Below are positions 1 through 8,267 of a DNA stretch of 24,721 nt, in pieces (within the stretch, counting starts at the first letter, position 1; each line of letters begins with the position of its first letter). The translations under genes were made by a program, and so were the position numbers. The notes below the pieces were generated by a model. That model was not told the origin of the DNA and did no database searches. It was given only the letters and a program-made list of their open reading frames with translations. Source of the stretch: Gammaproteobacteria bacterium (GTDB lineage: Bacteria; Pseudomonadota; Gammaproteobacteria; Steroidobacterales; Steroidobacteraceae); NCBI GenBank assembly GCA_020846815.1, contig JADLDF010000419.1:1-24721 (forward strand). The letters are read 5' to 3'.

Positions 1-497
1 TTCCCGGCGTGCCGCTGGCGGAGTTCCGCCGCCGCTGCGCGATCGTCGCGCCGCATCTGCATGCCGACTACCCGCGCGAGACGCGCGTGCTCGACGTGGT
101 CGTCTCGGGCCTGCATTCGAGCATCGGTCTGGACGAGCCGCCGAGCGCCGCGGAGGCGGCCGCGGCACGCGCCGCACTGCGCGTCTTCGGCATCGCGGGC
201 CTCGCGCGGCGCAGTCTCGCGACCCTGTCCTACGGGCAGGTGCGCCGCGCGCTGTTCGCGCGCGCCGCGGTGCGCCTGCCTGAGCTGCTGCTGCTCGACG
301 AACCGTTTTCCGGCGTCGATGCGCCCAGCCGGCGGGCCCTGCGCCGCGGCATCGAGCGCATGGTCGCGGCGGGCACAGCCGTGGTGCTGGCGAGCCACCA
401 CGAGGACGAATGGCCGGCGAATGCGACCCACGAGCTGGAGCTGGACCGAGGCCGGGCGCGCCGCTGCGTTCCAGTGCGCGGCCGTCGCAGCCGATAG
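1..497 (+). CDS. ABC transporter ATP-binding protein, ModF-like (5' partial)
   Basis: This is the C-terminal part of an ABC ATPase; the reading frame is open to the left edge, so the start and the Walker A motif lie outside the window. Numbering from the GTG at 9, it shows the signature LSYGQ (residues 73-77), Walker B LLLLDE (93-98), a D-loop SGVD and an H-loop histidine in ASHH (130-131). The order of motifs and the ending ASHHEDEWP...THELEL resemble the second ATPase domain of ModF/PhrA-type proteins, soluble twin-cassette ATPases linked to molybdate genes. That assignment rests on recalled family patterns; no molybdate permease is visible here. The stop at 495-497 lies directly beside the breakpoint that opens the MFS fragment, so the last 10-15 residues (Arg-rich) may not be native. 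Confidence 0.75.
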   Translation, partial: PGVPLAEFRRRCAIVAPHLHADYPRETRVLDVVVSGLHSSIGLDEPPSAAEAAAARAALRVFGIAGLARRSLATLSYGQVRRALFARAAVRLPELLLLDEPFSGVDAPSRRALRRGIERMVAAGTAVVLASHHEDEWPANATHELELDRGRARRCVPVRGRRSR

Positions 498-501
498 GTC
501 G

Positions 502-1254
502 CGGGCCGGGCTGTTGCTGCTGGCCGTGATCGGCACGGTGTTTCTGCTGCACGAGAGCCTCGCGCCGGAGCTGCGCCGGCCGCTGCGGCGCGGTGCGGCT
601 GCGGCCGTCGCCACGGATCGCCGTGCCTCGCCGCTGGCTGCGCTGGGCGCGCGACCGGTGCTCGCCGGGCTGATCGCTGCGACGCTGATGGTGTCGATCG
701 GCGGTGGTGCGATGCAGTCGGTGTTCCAGTTCTGGGGGCGCGACCTGTTCCAGTTGACGCTGCGCGACGTCGGCCTGCAGTTCATGGTGTTCGCACTGCT
801 GTCGGCCGTCGGCCAGGCCGCACTGATCGGGCCGCTGGCGCGGCGCTTCGGCGAGAAGCCCGTGGCGATCGCCTCGATCGTGGGTGTCACGCTCGGCCTG
901 CTGCTGTTCGCAGCCGCGTCGCACGTGGCCATGGTCTGGTTCGGCATCCTGATCTTCGGTCTCGCGAACGGCCTGTTCCTGCCCGCCGTGACCAGCCTGG
1001 TTTCGTTCGAGGCGGACGCGAACAACCGCGGTGCGGTGATGGGCCTGTTCAACGCTGCGAGCAGCGCCGGCCGCATCATCGGTCCGGCCGTCTCGGGGCC
1101 GATCTATTTCAATGTCGGCGCGGTCGCGCCTTTCGTCGTCTCCGCGGTGCTGACCGCCCTCGGTGCGCTGCTGCTGCTGCGGGCCCGCGCGCGAGCGACC
1201 ACCGCGGCGGCTGCGCCGGATGCCGCATCGCCGCCGGGGGGTGCGATCGGCTAG
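502..1254 (+). pseudogene. MFS transporter, C-terminal half only
   Basis: The frame encodes about 250 residues that look like the second half of a 12-helix major facilitator permease. It begins inside a helix resembling TM6 (GLLLLAVIGTVFLLHESL), followed by a charged central loop and six hydrophobic segments. A short basic loop (RRFGEK) lies between the second and third of these, where the C-half counterpart of MFS motif A is expected. The usual N-terminal half of about 180-200 residues, including TM1-TM5 and the first motif A, is absent. Upstream DNA in this frame encodes only Arg/Ala-rich antisense-like sequence out of frame with the ABC ATPase, and there is no convincing start codon or ribosome-binding site near 500. 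The closest overall resemblance is to TetA/Bcr-type drug efflux pumps. A half-MFS would not be expected to transport. The substrate cannot be deduced. Confidence 0.75.
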
Positions 1255-1264
1255 TCTGCGGACC

Positions 1265-2938
1265 ATGCAGTCCCGTGTGCGCAGACGTTTGCTCGCGACC
1301 TCGCTGGTGGCGCTGGCGGCCGGCGCCTCGAACCGGCTGGCCGCGGCGCTCGCGGCGCCGGGTGTGCCAGGTGCGTCAAGTGTGCCGGCGCGCGATCAGG
1401 GCGCGGAGCCGCGCGGAGCACGCGCGGCCGGCAGCGGCGTGCTGCGCCGCGCGCGCAGCGGCAACCTCACGAGCCTCGATCCGCACCGGCCGATCTCGGC
1501 GGCGGACATGGAGATCGCCGCCGACCTGTTCGTCGGGCTGACCGCCGTCGACGCACGCGGCGCGATCGTGCCCGGTTGCGCGCAGCGCTGGTCGGTGTCG
1601 GTGGACGGGCTGCGCTACGAGTTCCGTCTGCATCCCGGGCTGCGCTGGTCGGACGGCCGGCCGCTGACCGCCGCCGACTTCGTCGGCTCGTTCCAGCGGC
1701 TCCTGACGCCGGCGACCGGTGCGCTGCTCGGCTATCGCTACGACGCGATCCGCGGCGCGCGGGCGCTGCGCAGCGGCCGCGGCGAGGCGGGCGCGCTCGG
1801 CGTGACGGCAGCTGCAGCCGACCGCGTCGTCATCGAGCTCGAACACCCCGACACCGACCTGCTGAAGCTCGCCGCGGTCGCCTACGTCGTGCCGATGCAT
1901 CTCGTGACGCGTATCGGCCGTGATTGGGCGAAGCCGCCCGCGATCGTCGTCAACGGTGCCTACCTGCCGCGCAGCTGGGCGCAGAACGGCGCCCTCGTGC
2001 TCGAGCGCAATGCGGCTTTCCATGCCGCCGCGCATTTCCCGCGTGCGCCGTCGCGGCTGGAATGGGTCATGGGCATCGACGATGCGACGCGACTGCGGCT
2101 GTGCCGCGCCGGCGGGCTCGACGTCGCGCAGCTCAGCGAGGGTTCACAGCTCTCGATCGCGCGCCGCACGCTGCCGGGCCAGCTGCACTCGGTGCCGTTC
2201 TACGGCGGTGGCTGGGTGGGGCTCAACACGCGGCGCGGCGTGCTGCGCGATCCGCGCGTGCGTCTCGCACTGGCGCTGGCGGTCGACCGCGAGGCCCTGG
2301 TCGACAAGGTGCGCGCGCGCGGCGAGCGATCGAGCGAAAGCCTGGTGCCCGAAGCGGTCGCCGACTATCCGCGGCGCGCCTCGCCCGCGCACGCCGCCTG
2401 GCCCATGCCGCGGCGTCTCGCGGCCGCGCGTGAGCTGCTGGCGCAGGCCGGCATCGAGCGCGAACGCCCGGTGCGGCTGGTGGCGATCTTCTCGGCCAAT
2501 CCGTTGTCGCAGCGTCACTTCCTGGCGCTCGGCGCGATGTGGTCGCCGCTCGGCGTCACCGTCGACGCGCGCGGGCTCGAGTCTCGTGCCTACAACGTCG
2601 CGCTGTCGCAGCGCGACTTCGATCTCATGGGCTACGAGCCCTTCTCGGTCGTGCAGAGCGCGACCAGCTTCATCGGCCGCTTCCGCAGCGATTCGTTCCT
2701 GAACTACATGGGCTATGCCGATCCCGAGGTCGACCGGCTGATCGACCTCGCGGAACGCCAGCTCGAGCCGGCGGCACGCGCTGCGAACTACCTCTCGGCC
2801 GAACAGCGCCTGCTGCGCGACTACCCGGTGATCCCGCTGTATTCTGGCGTCGCGCATCACCTGGTCGCGGCGCGGGTCCGCGGCTGGGTCGAGAATCCGG
2901 GCCTCGCGCTGCCCTCGGTCCATCTTTCACTGGGCTGA
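1265..2938 (+). CDS. Peptide ABC transporter substrate-binding protein (OppA/SBP_bac_5 family)
   Basis: This 557-residue exported protein matches family 5 extracellular solute-binding proteins, which deliver oligopeptides or similar solutes to ABC permeases. The chosen ATG is followed by an n-region MQSRVRRR and a hydrophobic Ala/Leu stretch typical of a signal peptide. Family landmarks include GNLTSLDPHRP near the mature N-terminus, the early block WSVSVDGLRYEFRLHPGLRW (domain-I signature) and DGRPLTAADFVGSF. Later blocks are LALALAVDREALV and, near the end, YPVIPLYSGVAHHLV. The length is normal for the family. No permease or ATPase of the Opp/Dpp type is adjacent, so it is an orphan receptor here; such orphans usually share a permease encoded elsewhere. 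Only a weak ribosome-binding site precedes the ATG, which lies 10 nt after the MFS fragment's stop. Confidence 0.88.
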   Translation: MQSRVRRRLLATSLVALAAGASNRLAAALAAPGVPGASSVPARDQGAEPRGARAAGSGVLRRARSGNLTSLDPHRPISAADMEIAADLFVGLTAVDARGAIVPGCAQRWSVSVDGLRYEFRLHPGLRWSDGRPLTAADFVGSFQRLLTPATGALLGYRYDAIRGARALRSGRGEAGALGVTAAAADRVVIELEHPDTDLLKLAAVAYVVPMHLVTRIGRDWAKPPAIVVNGAYLPRSWAQNGALVLERNAAFHAAAHFPRAPSRLEWVMGIDDATRLRLCRAGGLDVAQLSEGSQLSIARRTLPGQLHSVPFYGGGWVGLNTRRGVLRDPRVRLALALAVDREALVDKVRARGERSSESLVPEAVADYPRRASPAHAAWPMPRRLAAARELLAQAGIERERPVRLVAIFSANPLSQRHFLALGAMWSPLGVTVDARGLESRAYNVALSQRDFDLMGYEPFSVVQSATSFIGRFRSDSFLNYMGYADPEVDRLIDLAERQLEPAARAANYLSAEQRLLRDYPVIPLYSGVAHHLVAARVRGWVENPGLALPSVHLSLG

Positions 2939-2956
2939 ATGCCCCAGGAGTCGACG

Positions 2957-3091
2957 ATGCCCTCATTGCGCCGCGCGTGTCTCGCCCCGATGCTCGCCGC
3001 CGCGTTCGCGCTCGCCGGCTCTTTCGGTGCCAAAGGCGGGGCATGCCCGGCGGCTACAGGTACAAGGCGAGCAAGGCCGCGCTCAACATGA
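2957..3091 (+). pseudogene. Orphan signal peptide, remnant of an exported protein
   Basis: A good ribosome-binding site (CAGGAG, 2945-2950) precedes this ATG. The first 25 or so residues form a textbook Sec signal peptide: MPSLRRACLAPMLAAAFALA followed by GSFGAK. After about position 3034 the frame enters DNA that, in another frame, encodes the C-terminus of a short-chain dehydrogenase; it continues only as Arg-rich nonsense to a TGA at 3089-3091. The most direct reading is that the 5' end of a gene for a secreted protein has been joined to the interior of an unrelated gene. The identity of the lost mature protein cannot be told. Confidence 0.6.
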
Positions 3092-3315
3092 TCATGGTGT
3101 CGCTCGCCCAGGACCTGAAGCCGCGCGGTATGACCGTCGCCTGCCTCTCGCCGAGCCAGGTGGACACCCAGGGCTACGCGGCCCGCGGCATCACGATACC
3201 GGGCATGGTCGACCTCGAGGTCAGCGTCGGCGGCATGCGCAAGGTCATCGACAAGCTCACGCCGGAGCGCTCCGGCAGCTTCATTCGCTACGGCGGCGAA
3301 GTGCAGCCATGGTGA
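3034..3315 (+). pseudogene. Short-chain dehydrogenase (SDR), C-terminal fragment with YxxxK
   Basis: The fragment keeps the SDR active-site element YKASK, reading GGYRYKASKAALNM, and then the usual downstream helix and strand (SLAQDLKPRGMTVACLSPSQV). It ends naturally with SGSFIRYGGEVQPW. This pattern resembles C-factor/CsgA-like SDRs, which are about 230-250 residues long. Missing are the first 150 or so residues, including the TGxxxGIG dinucleotide-binding motif, the NAG motif and the catalytic Ser, so it cannot be an active enzyme. No start with a ribosome-binding site serves this frame; the ATG at 3043 lies within conserved SDR sequence. It begins exactly where the orphan signal peptide loses sense. 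Confidence 0.75.
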
Positions 3316-3325
3316 GGTGACGACG

Positions 3326-3526
3326 ATGATGCTTCTGGTGCTCGGCCTGCTGGCCTGGGCGGTCGCCGACCGCATCTCGCTGAAGCGGCGCAGGCCGTGG
3401 CCGCTGCCCGGCGCGCCGCCGGCCGATCGCAACCACTGGCTCGCTGCAGGGCTCGGGCTGCTGCTCTACGTTGCGTTCGTCGCGCTGTTGCACGAGACGC
3501 TGTTCGGCGTCTCGCCGTTGCCGTGA
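3326..3526 (+). pseudogene. NnrU-family membrane protein, C-terminal fragment
   Basis: This 66-residue frame (69 if the GTG at 3317 is used) contains two hydrophobic helices separated by a basic loop: LLVLGLLAWAVADRISLKRR and HWLAAGLGLLLYVAFVALLH. This matches my memory of the last 65-70 residues of NnrU family membrane proteins, which are normally about 190 residues with five or six helices. The region before it is the end of an SDR fragment, so the N-terminal two thirds appear to be lost. The ATG at 3326 has GAGGTGA upstream, so a short two-helix protein could still be made. Its stop overlaps the GTG of the gamma-glutamyltransferase gene, implying translational coupling. It could instead be an independent small membrane protein. 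Confidence 0.5.
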
Positions 3527-5397
3527 CCCGCCTGCGTCCTTGGCCCGCCGCGCAGCGCCGGTGTGCGCGTCTCGCGCGGATCTTCGCGACGCTGTTCGTG
3601 TTCGCGGTGATCACGGGCTGCACCGCGACCGGCGTCGGCAGTGTGCCGCGGGCCGAAGATGCGGCGGTGGACGATGCGGGCGCGGTGCGGTCATTGCCTG
3701 CGCCTGGGCCGGCGCCGCGCGACACAGCGGCCGATGCCGGCGCGGCTCCCGAGGCGGCGCCGGCGCGCGACTGGCGGGCCGGTGCGATGGTCGCGGCCGC
3801 CAACCCGCTGGCGGTCGATGCCGGGCTGCGTGTGCTGCAGGCCGGAGGTTCGGCCGTCGATGCCGCGATCGCGGTGCAGGCGATGCTCGGCCTCGTGGAG
3901 CCGCAGAGCTCGGGGCTCGGTGGCGGTGCCTTCATGCTGTATTACGACGCCGCGAGCGGCGACGTGATCGCCTACGACGGGCGCGAGGTCGCGCCGCGCG
4001 GGGCGTCGGCGACGATGTTCCTGGGCGAGGACGGCGCACCGCTGGGTTTTTTCGAGGCGGTACGCAGCGGACGCTCGATCGGCGTGCCCGGCGTCGTCGC
4101 GATGCTGGCGCTCGCGCATCGCGAGCAGGGTCGGTTGCCCTGGGCGCAAGCCTGGGAGCCGGCGATCGAGCACGCCGAAGCGGGCTTCGCGGTCTCGCCG
4201 CGCCTCAGCACGCTGATCGGCTTCGGCGGCGGCCGGCTCGCACCGGATGCGGCGCGTTACCTCACGCGCGATGGCCGCACGCCGCTGCGGCCCGGCGAGA
4301 TCCTGCGCAATCCCGACTATGCCGCGACGCTGCGGCGCATCGCGGTGCAGGGCGAGCGCGGCTTCTACGAAGGACCGGTGGCGCAGGCGATCGTCGCCGC
4401 CGCGGCACGCGCGCCGCTGCCCGGCTCACTCAGTCTCGACGACCTGCGCGACTACCGTCCGCAGCGCCTCGAACCGGTCTGCCGCGGCTATCGCGTCTAC
4501 CTGGTCTGCGGCATGCGCCCGCCGTCCTCGGGCGGCATCGCCGTACTCGCGATCCTCGGCATTCTCGAGCACTTCGACATGGCGGCGAGCGGCCCCGGCA
4601 CGGCGCTCGGCTGGCACCGCTTCATCGAGGCACAGCGGCTGGCGTACGCCGACCGCGATCTCTACGTCGCCGACGAGCGTTTCGTGCAGGTGCCGATCGC
4701 GGGACTGCTTGATCGTGGCTATCTCGCCGGGCGCGCCGCGCTGATCGACGACGCCCGGGCGATGGTCCGGGTCAGCGCGGGCAGGCCGCCCGGCGCGGCG
4801 CGGCGCGGCGCCGATGCGACCGGACCGGAGCGGGGGACCAGCCACTTCGTCGTCGTCGACGCGCGCGGCGACGTCGTCTCGATGACCACGACCGTCGAGG
4901 CGCCTTTCGGCTCGCAGCGCATGGCGGCCGGGTTCTTCCTCAACAACCAGCTCACCGATTTCTCGTTCCGCGCAGTCGACGAGCGCGGCCAGTCGATCGC
5001 CAACGCCCCGGCACCGCTGAAGAAGCCGCGCTCCTCGATGTCGCCGACGATCGTGTTCCAGGACGGTGGCTTCCGGCTCGCCGTCGGTTCGCCGGGCGGC
5101 AACGCGATCATCGGCTACGTCGCCAAGGCGATCGTCGGCGTGCTCGACTGGGGTCTCGATCCGCAGCAGGCCATCGAGCTGCCGAACGTGGTCGCGCGCG
5201 GTGCCGTGACCGCCGAAGGCACGCGGTTCGACCCGGCGATCGCCGCGGCGCTGCAGGCCATGGGACACGAGTTCGACTCGGGCCGCGGCGGCGAAGGCTC
5301 GGGTCTGCACGCCGTGCTGCTGACTCCCGACGGTCGGCTGGTCGGCGGTGCCGACAGCCGCCGCGAGGGCGTGGCGCGCTCGCCGCCGCAGCCCTAG
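3523..5397 (+). CDS. ggt: Gamma-glutamyltransferase (gamma-glutamyltranspeptidase), lipoprotein
   Basis: This 624-residue Ntn-hydrolase proenzyme cleaves gamma-glutamyl bonds such as glutathione and transfers the glutamyl group to water or amino acids. The GTG start was chosen because it overlaps the preceding stop and gives a clean lipoprotein signal peptide ending in a lipobox ITGC; the long Ala/Pro-rich linker after it fits a tethered periplasmic enzyme. Family blocks are MVAAANPLAVDAGLRVLQAG, SSGLGGGAFM, the nucleophile in GTSHFVVVD (Thr439, where autocleavage would create a small subunit of about 186 residues), and later PRSSMSPTIVF and the glycine loop GSPGGNAII. The Thr, the following block MTTTVEAPFGS and the glycine loop are all present, so it should be active. 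Lipid anchoring is less common than a soluble periplasmic form. Confidence 0.92.
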   Translation: MTRLRPWPAAQRRCARLARIFATLFVFAVITGCTATGVGSVPRAEDAAVDDAGAVRSLPAPGPAPRDTAADAGAAPEAAPARDWRAGAMVAAANPLAVDAGLRVLQAGGSAVDAAIAVQAMLGLVEPQSSGLGGGAFMLYYDAASGDVIAYDGREVAPRGASATMFLGEDGAPLGFFEAVRSGRSIGVPGVVAMLALAHREQGRLPWAQAWEPAIEHAEAGFAVSPRLSTLIGFGGGRLAPDAARYLTRDGRTPLRPGEILRNPDYAATLRRIAVQGERGFYEGPVAQAIVAAAARAPLPGSLSLDDLRDYRPQRLEPVCRGYRVYLVCGMRPPSSGGIAVLAILGILEHFDMAASGPGTALGWHRFIEAQRLAYADRDLYVADERFVQVPIAGLLDRGYLAGRAALIDDARAMVRVSAGRPPGAARRGADATGPERGTSHFVVVDARGDVVSMTTTVEAPFGSQRMAAGFFLNNQLTDFSFRAVDERGQSIANAPAPLKKPRSSMSPTIVFQDGGFRLAVGSPGGNAIIGYVAKAIVGVLDWGLDPQQAIELPNVVARGAVTAEGTRFDPAIAAALQAMGHEFDSGRGGEGSGLHAVLLTPDGRLVGGADSRREGVARSPPQP

Positions 5398-5464
5398 CGC
5401 AGCGAGGTCCGCGACGCCGCGGGTCCGGTGTGCCCGCCGCGGAGCGGCCTGCGCCGACCGCCGG

Positions 5465-7621
5465 CTAGGCGCTCAACGACTCGAGCTGCGCGGCGTGCCA
5501 GCGCGGCGGCACCCAGCGCTCGAAGTCCGCGGCGGGCATGGGCCGGGCGATCAGGTAGCCCTGCACCTCCTGGCAGCGGTTCACGCCGAGGAAGGCAAGC
5601 TGGTCCTCGGTCTCCAGGCCTTCCGCGACGCAGGTGAGGCCCAGCGCGGCGGCCATCGAGACGATCGCGTTGATCAGCGAGTTGCCGTGGCGGCTGACGC
5701 CGATCTCCGAGACGAAGCTGCGGTCGATCTTCAGTACGTCGAGCGGCAGGCGGCGCAGATAGCTCAGCGACGAGTAGCCGGTGCCGAAGTCGTCGAGCGC
5801 GAGCCGCATGCCGCGGCTGCGGAAGGCCTCGAGGGCCGCGATCACCTTCTCCGGCTCGGCGAGCATGGCGCTCTCGGTGATCTCGGCCTCGAGCGAGTGG
5901 TGGCTCGCGCCGGCACGCGCCACCGCGCGGTCGATTTCGGCTACCAGGTCGGTGGCGGCGAACTGCATCGGCGAGATGTTGAACGAGATGCGGAACTCCG
6001 CGCCGAAGCGCTGCTGCCAGCGTGCCGCCTGCTGCGCGACCAGCTCGATGACGAGGTTGCCGAGCGGCACGATCAGCCCGATCTCCTCCATCAGCGGGAT
6101 GAAATGGCCCGGCATGACCAGTCCGCGCGTCGGGTGACGCCAGCGGATCAGCGCCTCGGCACCGCTCAGGTGGTTTTCCAGCAGCGACATGCGCGGCTGG
6201 AAGAACAGCTCGAACTGCCGTTCCTGCAGCGCCTGGCGCAGCTCGGCTTCGAGCGCGAGCCGCTCGCGCGCACGGTCGCTGATCTCGTTGGCGAAGAACT
6301 GGCAGGCGGCCTTCTGACCCTTGGTGTGCAGCAGGGCCGCGAATGCGTTGTCGATCAGCTCGACCGCGCTGGCGCCGTCGCCGGGGAAGAGGCTGATGCC
6401 GACCGAGGCGCTGAGCGTGACCTCGGTGTCGCCCATCGCCAGCGGATTCGCGACCGTGCGCTGCAGGCGTTCGGCCACGCCGAGCACAGCGTCGCTGCGC
6501 GGCAGGTTGCCGATCACGCAGAGGAAGGCGTCGCCGCCGGAGCGCGCGACCACGCAGCCGAACTCCTCGTCGCGCGAGGAGCCCTGAGCGAGGCCGTCCA
6601 GGGCGCGCAGCTGCGCACGCATGCGGCCGCCGAGCGTCTTGAGCACCGCGTCGCCGACCGCACGGCCCATCGAGCTCGTCACGCGGTCGAAGTCGTCGAG
6701 CGACAGCGCCAGCACGGCCATGTGCGTGCCGTTGGATTCGGCGCGGCGGATCGACTGCTCGATCATGCGGGTCGCCGATTCGCGGGTGGGTAGTGCGGTC
6801 AGGGGATCGTGGAACGCGAGGAGGCGGATCCGGTCCTCCTGCGCGCGCACGTCGGTGACGTCCTGCACGGTGCTGCGGATCACCACCGGGCCGCCTTCGC
6901 CGGCGGGCGCGATCTCGCCCTGGTGGCGCAGCACCCGCCGCGCGCCGCGTCGCCCCGTCAGCCGGTGCTCGAACTGGAACGGCCCGCCATGCTCGATCGC
7001 CTGCACCATCGTGTCGCGGACCGGGGTGGTGTCCTCCGGGTGGACCATCGCGCAGAGCGTCTCCCACGACAGCTCGTCGTCGGCACCGACCTCGAGCAGC
7101 TCGCGCACGACCGGCGAGACGGCGATGGTGCGACCATCGAGGTGACGCTCCCAGTGGCCGAGCGATGCGAGTCGCTGCGCATACGTCAGCCGCCGCTCGC
7201 TCAGACGCAGGTCGTCCTGCGCCTGCTTGGCGCGCAGCAGGAAGCGCACGCGCTCGAGCAGCAGCAGCGGATTGATCTGCTTGTGCGAGAAGTCGTTGGC
7301 GCCGGCCTCGTAGGGTCGCTGGATCGATTCGTAGTCGTTCAGGCCCGTCAGGAGCAGCACCTGCACGCGCTCGCCACCGGGCAGCGCCCGCACGCGCGAG
7401 CAGAGCTCGAAGCCGTTCACGTTCGGCATGTTGACGTCGGTGACGATGCAGTCGACCGGGTTCGCGGTCCAGGCGGCGAGTGCCTCCGCGCCGTCACGGG
7501 CCGTCTGCACGCGGTAGCCGGCATCCTCCAGGACGCCGCTGATCAGCAGCCGCACCGTGTCGTCGTCGTCGACGACGAGCACGGAGTACCAGGAGGGATT
7601 GGGGGTGGCGGCGGGAGTCAT
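5465..7621 (-). CDS. Response regulator REC-PAS-GGDEF-EAL, probable c-di-GMP phosphodiesterase
   Basis: This 718-residue protein has four domains. A receiver (about 12-130) carries acidic DDDD (18-21), phospho-acceptor Asp62 in VTDVNMP, Thr92 and Lys114. A PAS/PAC segment spans about 150-262. A GGDEF domain (265-445) has a signature reading SGGDAF (361-366): the catalytic Glu is replaced by Ala, so diguanylate cyclase activity is unlikely. An EAL domain (455-705) keeps Glu489 of EALIRW, Asn548, Glu580, the DDFGTG pair Asp610/Asp611, Lys631, Glu667 and Gln684, so c-di-GMP hydrolysis is expected. No membrane segment is present, so it should be cytosolic. Its ATG overlaps the stop of the HPt gene (ATGA at 7618-7621), pointing to translational coupling and to the HPt protein as phosphodonor. 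Confidence 0.92.
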   Translation of the reverse strand: MTPAATPNPSWYSVLVVDDDDTVRLLISGVLEDAGYRVQTARDGAEALAAWTANPVDCIVTDVNMPNVNGFELCSRVRALPGGERVQVLLLTGLNDYESIQRPYEAGANDFSHKQINPLLLLERVRFLLRAKQAQDDLRLSERRLTYAQRLASLGHWERHLDGRTIAVSPVVRELLEVGADDELSWETLCAMVHPEDTTPVRDTMVQAIEHGGPFQFEHRLTGRRGARRVLRHQGEIAPAGEGGPVVIRSTVQDVTDVRAQEDRIRLLAFHDPLTALPTRESATRMIEQSIRRAESNGTHMAVLALSLDDFDRVTSSMGRAVGDAVLKTLGGRMRAQLRALDGLAQGSSRDEEFGCVVARSGGDAFLCVIGNLPRSDAVLGVAERLQRTVANPLAMGDTEVTLSASVGISLFPGDGASAVELIDNAFAALLHTKGQKAACQFFANEISDRARERLALEAELRQALQERQFELFFQPRMSLLENHLSGAEALIRWRHPTRGLVMPGHFIPLMEEIGLIVPLGNLVIELVAQQAARWQQRFGAEFRISFNISPMQFAATDLVAEIDRAVARAGASHHSLEAEITESAMLAEPEKVIAALEAFRSRGMRLALDDFGTGYSSLSYLRRLPLDVLKIDRSFVSEIGVSRHGNSLINAIVSMAAALGLTCVAEGLETEDQLAFLGVNRCQEVQGYLIARPMPAADFERWVPPRWHAAQLESLSA

Positions 7622-7986
7622 GATGCGAGATGACCCTCGAGTTCGGGCTGCAGGCGCGCCCAGGCATCGGCGAGCAGGCCGCAGTGCTGCGTCGCCTCGC
7701 CGGCCTCGCCGCGGCGCACTGCCGTCTCGATCGCCGCGCACAGGTCGCCGATGCGCTTCGCGCCGATGCTGTAGCTCGCCGACTTCAGCGAGTGAGCCAC
7801 GCCCCCGAGCGTGGCGACGTCGCCCGCGGCGTGCGCAGCATCCTTCGCGGCGAGCTGCTGCGGCGCCTGGTCGCGGTAGGTGCGCAGCAGCTGGGGCAGC
7901 AGCGCGCCCTTGCGCAGGCCGCGCAGCATCGCGATCTGTTCCGGGTCGAGCTCCGGTGCGCCCGCGTCTGGCGTAGAAGTGCTCAT
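7618..7986 (-). CDS. HPt (histidine phosphotransfer) domain protein
   Basis: This 122-residue protein is a four-helix HPt module. The phospho-accepting histidine is His65 in GGVAHSLKSAS, matching the HPt consensus HxLKGxA/S, followed by a Gly-containing turn (IGAKRIGDLC). Its stop overlaps the start of the REC-EAL response regulator, the natural recipient of its phosphate. The N-terminal 15 residues are a low-complexity linker (STSTPDAGAPELD). HPt modules are often the last domain of hybrid histidine kinases, and the DNA just upstream is a truncated FIST gene. The present reading frame may therefore be the surviving tail of a larger sensor kinase, started at an internal ATG, rather than a free HPt protein. 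No kinase is found in the window. Confidence 0.82.
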   Translation of the reverse strand: MSTSTPDAGAPELDPEQIAMLRGLRKGALLPQLLRTYRDQAPQQLAAKDAAHAAGDVATLGGVAHSLKSASYSIGAKRIGDLCAAIETAVRRGEAGEATQHCGLLADAWARLQPELEGHLAS

Positions 7987-8012
7987 GGTGCCGTGGGTGC
8001 GCCGCCCTGGGA

Positions 8013-8267
8013 TCAGGCGCCGCCGATCGCGATGCCGGTGAGATAGCCCTGCGGGGTGATCTCGCCGGCCGTGGTGCAGCCGATGAGATTGACGTCGCCG
8101 AAGCGGCGGTGGAGCGCGGCGGCGAGCGCCGGCAGGTCGAAGTCCGCGGCGCAGTAGAAGACCGCGAGTCCGATGTCCGGCTGCCAGATCGCCTCGTGGA
8201 GCTGCTGCGCGGCCAGTTCGGGGTCGCGGTGCCGGGACGTGCCCTTGCGGATCGACAGCTTCGACAT
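8013..8267 (-). pseudogene. FIST sensory domain protein, N-terminal fragment
   Basis: The frame encodes 84 residues matching the start of FIST_N ligand-sensing proteins: a lead-in with LAVFYCAADFDLPALAAAL, then LIGCTTAGEI, the hallmark of the family, and YLTGIAIGGA. FIST proteins are usually about 370-400 residues with a FIST_C domain. Here translation ends at TGA directly after GGA, where the family would continue with a Ser-rich loop, and no other frame restores the remainder before the HPt gene begins 26 nt later. The ATG at 8267 looks native. FIST proteins are commonly encoded beside signalling proteins, which fits the HPt and REC-EAL genes that follow. As it stands the fold would be incomplete. 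Confidence 0.7.

Noticed and set aside
61..501. The MFS frame extended upstream to position 61 as a 397-residue protein
   Set aside because: Its first 147 codons lie in the +1 frame of the ABC ATPase and show only low-complexity Arg/Ala sequence, so they are not an MFS N-terminus.
3397..3522. An earlier in-frame start for gamma-glutamyltransferase
   Set aside because: The extra residues are Arg/Ala-rich and would precede a lipoprotein signal peptide; the GTG at 3523 gives a proper signal and lipobox.
5348..6793. A 481-codon plus-strand open frame
   Set aside because: Antisense to the GGDEF-EAL gene with no recognisable domain.
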